Origin: Oscillatoria sp. FACHB-1406
GTDB taxonomy: Bacteria > Cyanobacteriota > Cyanobacteriia > Cyanobacteriales > Spirulinaceae
DNA: 64,000 nt
Reading direction: 5' to 3'
Assembly (NCBI RefSeq): GCF_014698145.1
Contig: NZ_JACJSM010000008.1
Location: 1-64,000, forward strand
Positions 63,786-64,000 of this stretch are shown one piece after another (position 1 is the stretch's first letter; every line of letters begins with the position of its first letter). The position numbers and the translations under genes were made by a program. The notes beneath the pieces are model-generated. The model was not told the origin of the DNA and searched no databases. It worked only from the letters and a program-made list of their open reading frames with translations.

Positions 63786-64000
63786 ATGGGGTTTTGGAAA
63801 AATTTATTTAGCAGTTCGGAATCCATCACGACATCGCCTAAGTCGATGTCCGGCGATCCCGATGCAATTTCAAACGAGACGCGAATCGTCTTCAGTACGG
63901 AGCGAGACATCGACCTCTACGAACTTGAAGAACTCTGCGATGCCGTTGGTTGGGCGCGCCGCCCGCTTAGAAAAGTTAGAAAAGCCCTCCAACATAGTTT
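63786..64000 (+). CDS. GNAT-family N-acetyltransferase, N-terminal part (runs off the window)
   Basis: An open frame starts at the ATG at 63786 (MGFWKNLFSSSESITTSPKS) and reaches the window end, 71 codons. RIVFSTERDIDLYELEELCD followed by AVGWARRPLRKVRKAL resembles the first strand and helix of cyanobacterial GNAT acetyltransferases, which transfer acetyl groups from acetyl-CoA. The acetyl-CoA-binding motif would lie beyond the window. An opposite-strand frame over the same bases is a shadow. Confidence 0.72.
   Translation, partial: MGFWKNLFSSSESITTSPKSMSGDPDAISNETRIVFSTERDIDLYELEELCDAVGWARRPLRKVRKALQHS

Noticed and set aside
63695-63910. 71-aa minus-strand frame near the window end
   Set aside because: The plus strand of the same bases encodes a recognisable GNAT N-terminus that continues off the window.

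Overview
The window is a chromosomal segment of a cyanobacterium. GCGATCGC octamers (HIP1) are scattered almost throughout. The gene content includes a HetZ-family protein, a CpcF-type phycobilin lyase, CAAD-tagged valyl-tRNA synthetase, a NACHT-HEAT protein, Uma2 nuclease and several small exported proteins of the type conserved in cyanobacteria. No heterocyst, photosystem or nitrogenase operon is present, so filamentous and unicellular forms cannot be told apart from this piece.

Layout. 0-8 kb: larC (nickel-pincer cofactor), a Sua5/YciO protein, a HetZ-family protein and a six-PAS adenylate cyclase. 8-15 kb: a small Cys-containing exported protein, an RND pump followed 3 nt later by a cpcF-like lyase gene, and a membrane diguanylate cyclase broken by one in-frame TAA. 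15-19.3 kb: a three-gene, overlapping NACHT/HEAT operon, the best candidate for a defence or conflict system. 19.5-30 kb: housekeeping genes (DUF6816-like, tldD, FKBP isomerase, EI24, a degenerate MBL-fold protein, ppa, DUF362) and a large one-TM repeat protein, then tRNA-Gly(CCC) and pyrF. 31-37 kb: an AT-rich membrane protein, csaB, a four-helix-bundle gene between inverted heptamer repeats, an OmpA-like protein, a heptamer array of about 235 bp, and fmt. 37-41.7 kb: five copies of a ~55-nt transcription unit with its own terminator, flanking a Cache-HAMP-PP2C phosphatase gene, then lgt and a PadR regulator. 42-51.6 kb: two FAD enzymes, a Ser/Thr kinase gene broken by one in-frame TAA, HU, TerB, Uma2 and a CapA-like lipoprotein. 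51.6-64 kb: murJ, a PIN toxin/antitoxin pair, larE, a split valS, a peptide-binding lipoprotein, a diheme cytochrome, the TIGR02587/02588 pair, an IS200/IS605-type remnant and the start of a GNAT gene.

The points most worth following are (i) the five-copy small RNA or 13-codon micro-ORF family at 37.1-40.1 kb, (ii) the NACHT operon, whose first and third products share a short Gly-rich motif, (iii) valyl-tRNA synthetase split where a membrane-anchoring CAAD domain was inserted, and (iv) the four-helix-bundle cassette lying exactly between the stop codons of two convergent genes. Palindromic and tandem short repeats are dense between genes and in at least two places supply the last codons of genes. 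All functional calls come from reading the sequence; no database search was run.
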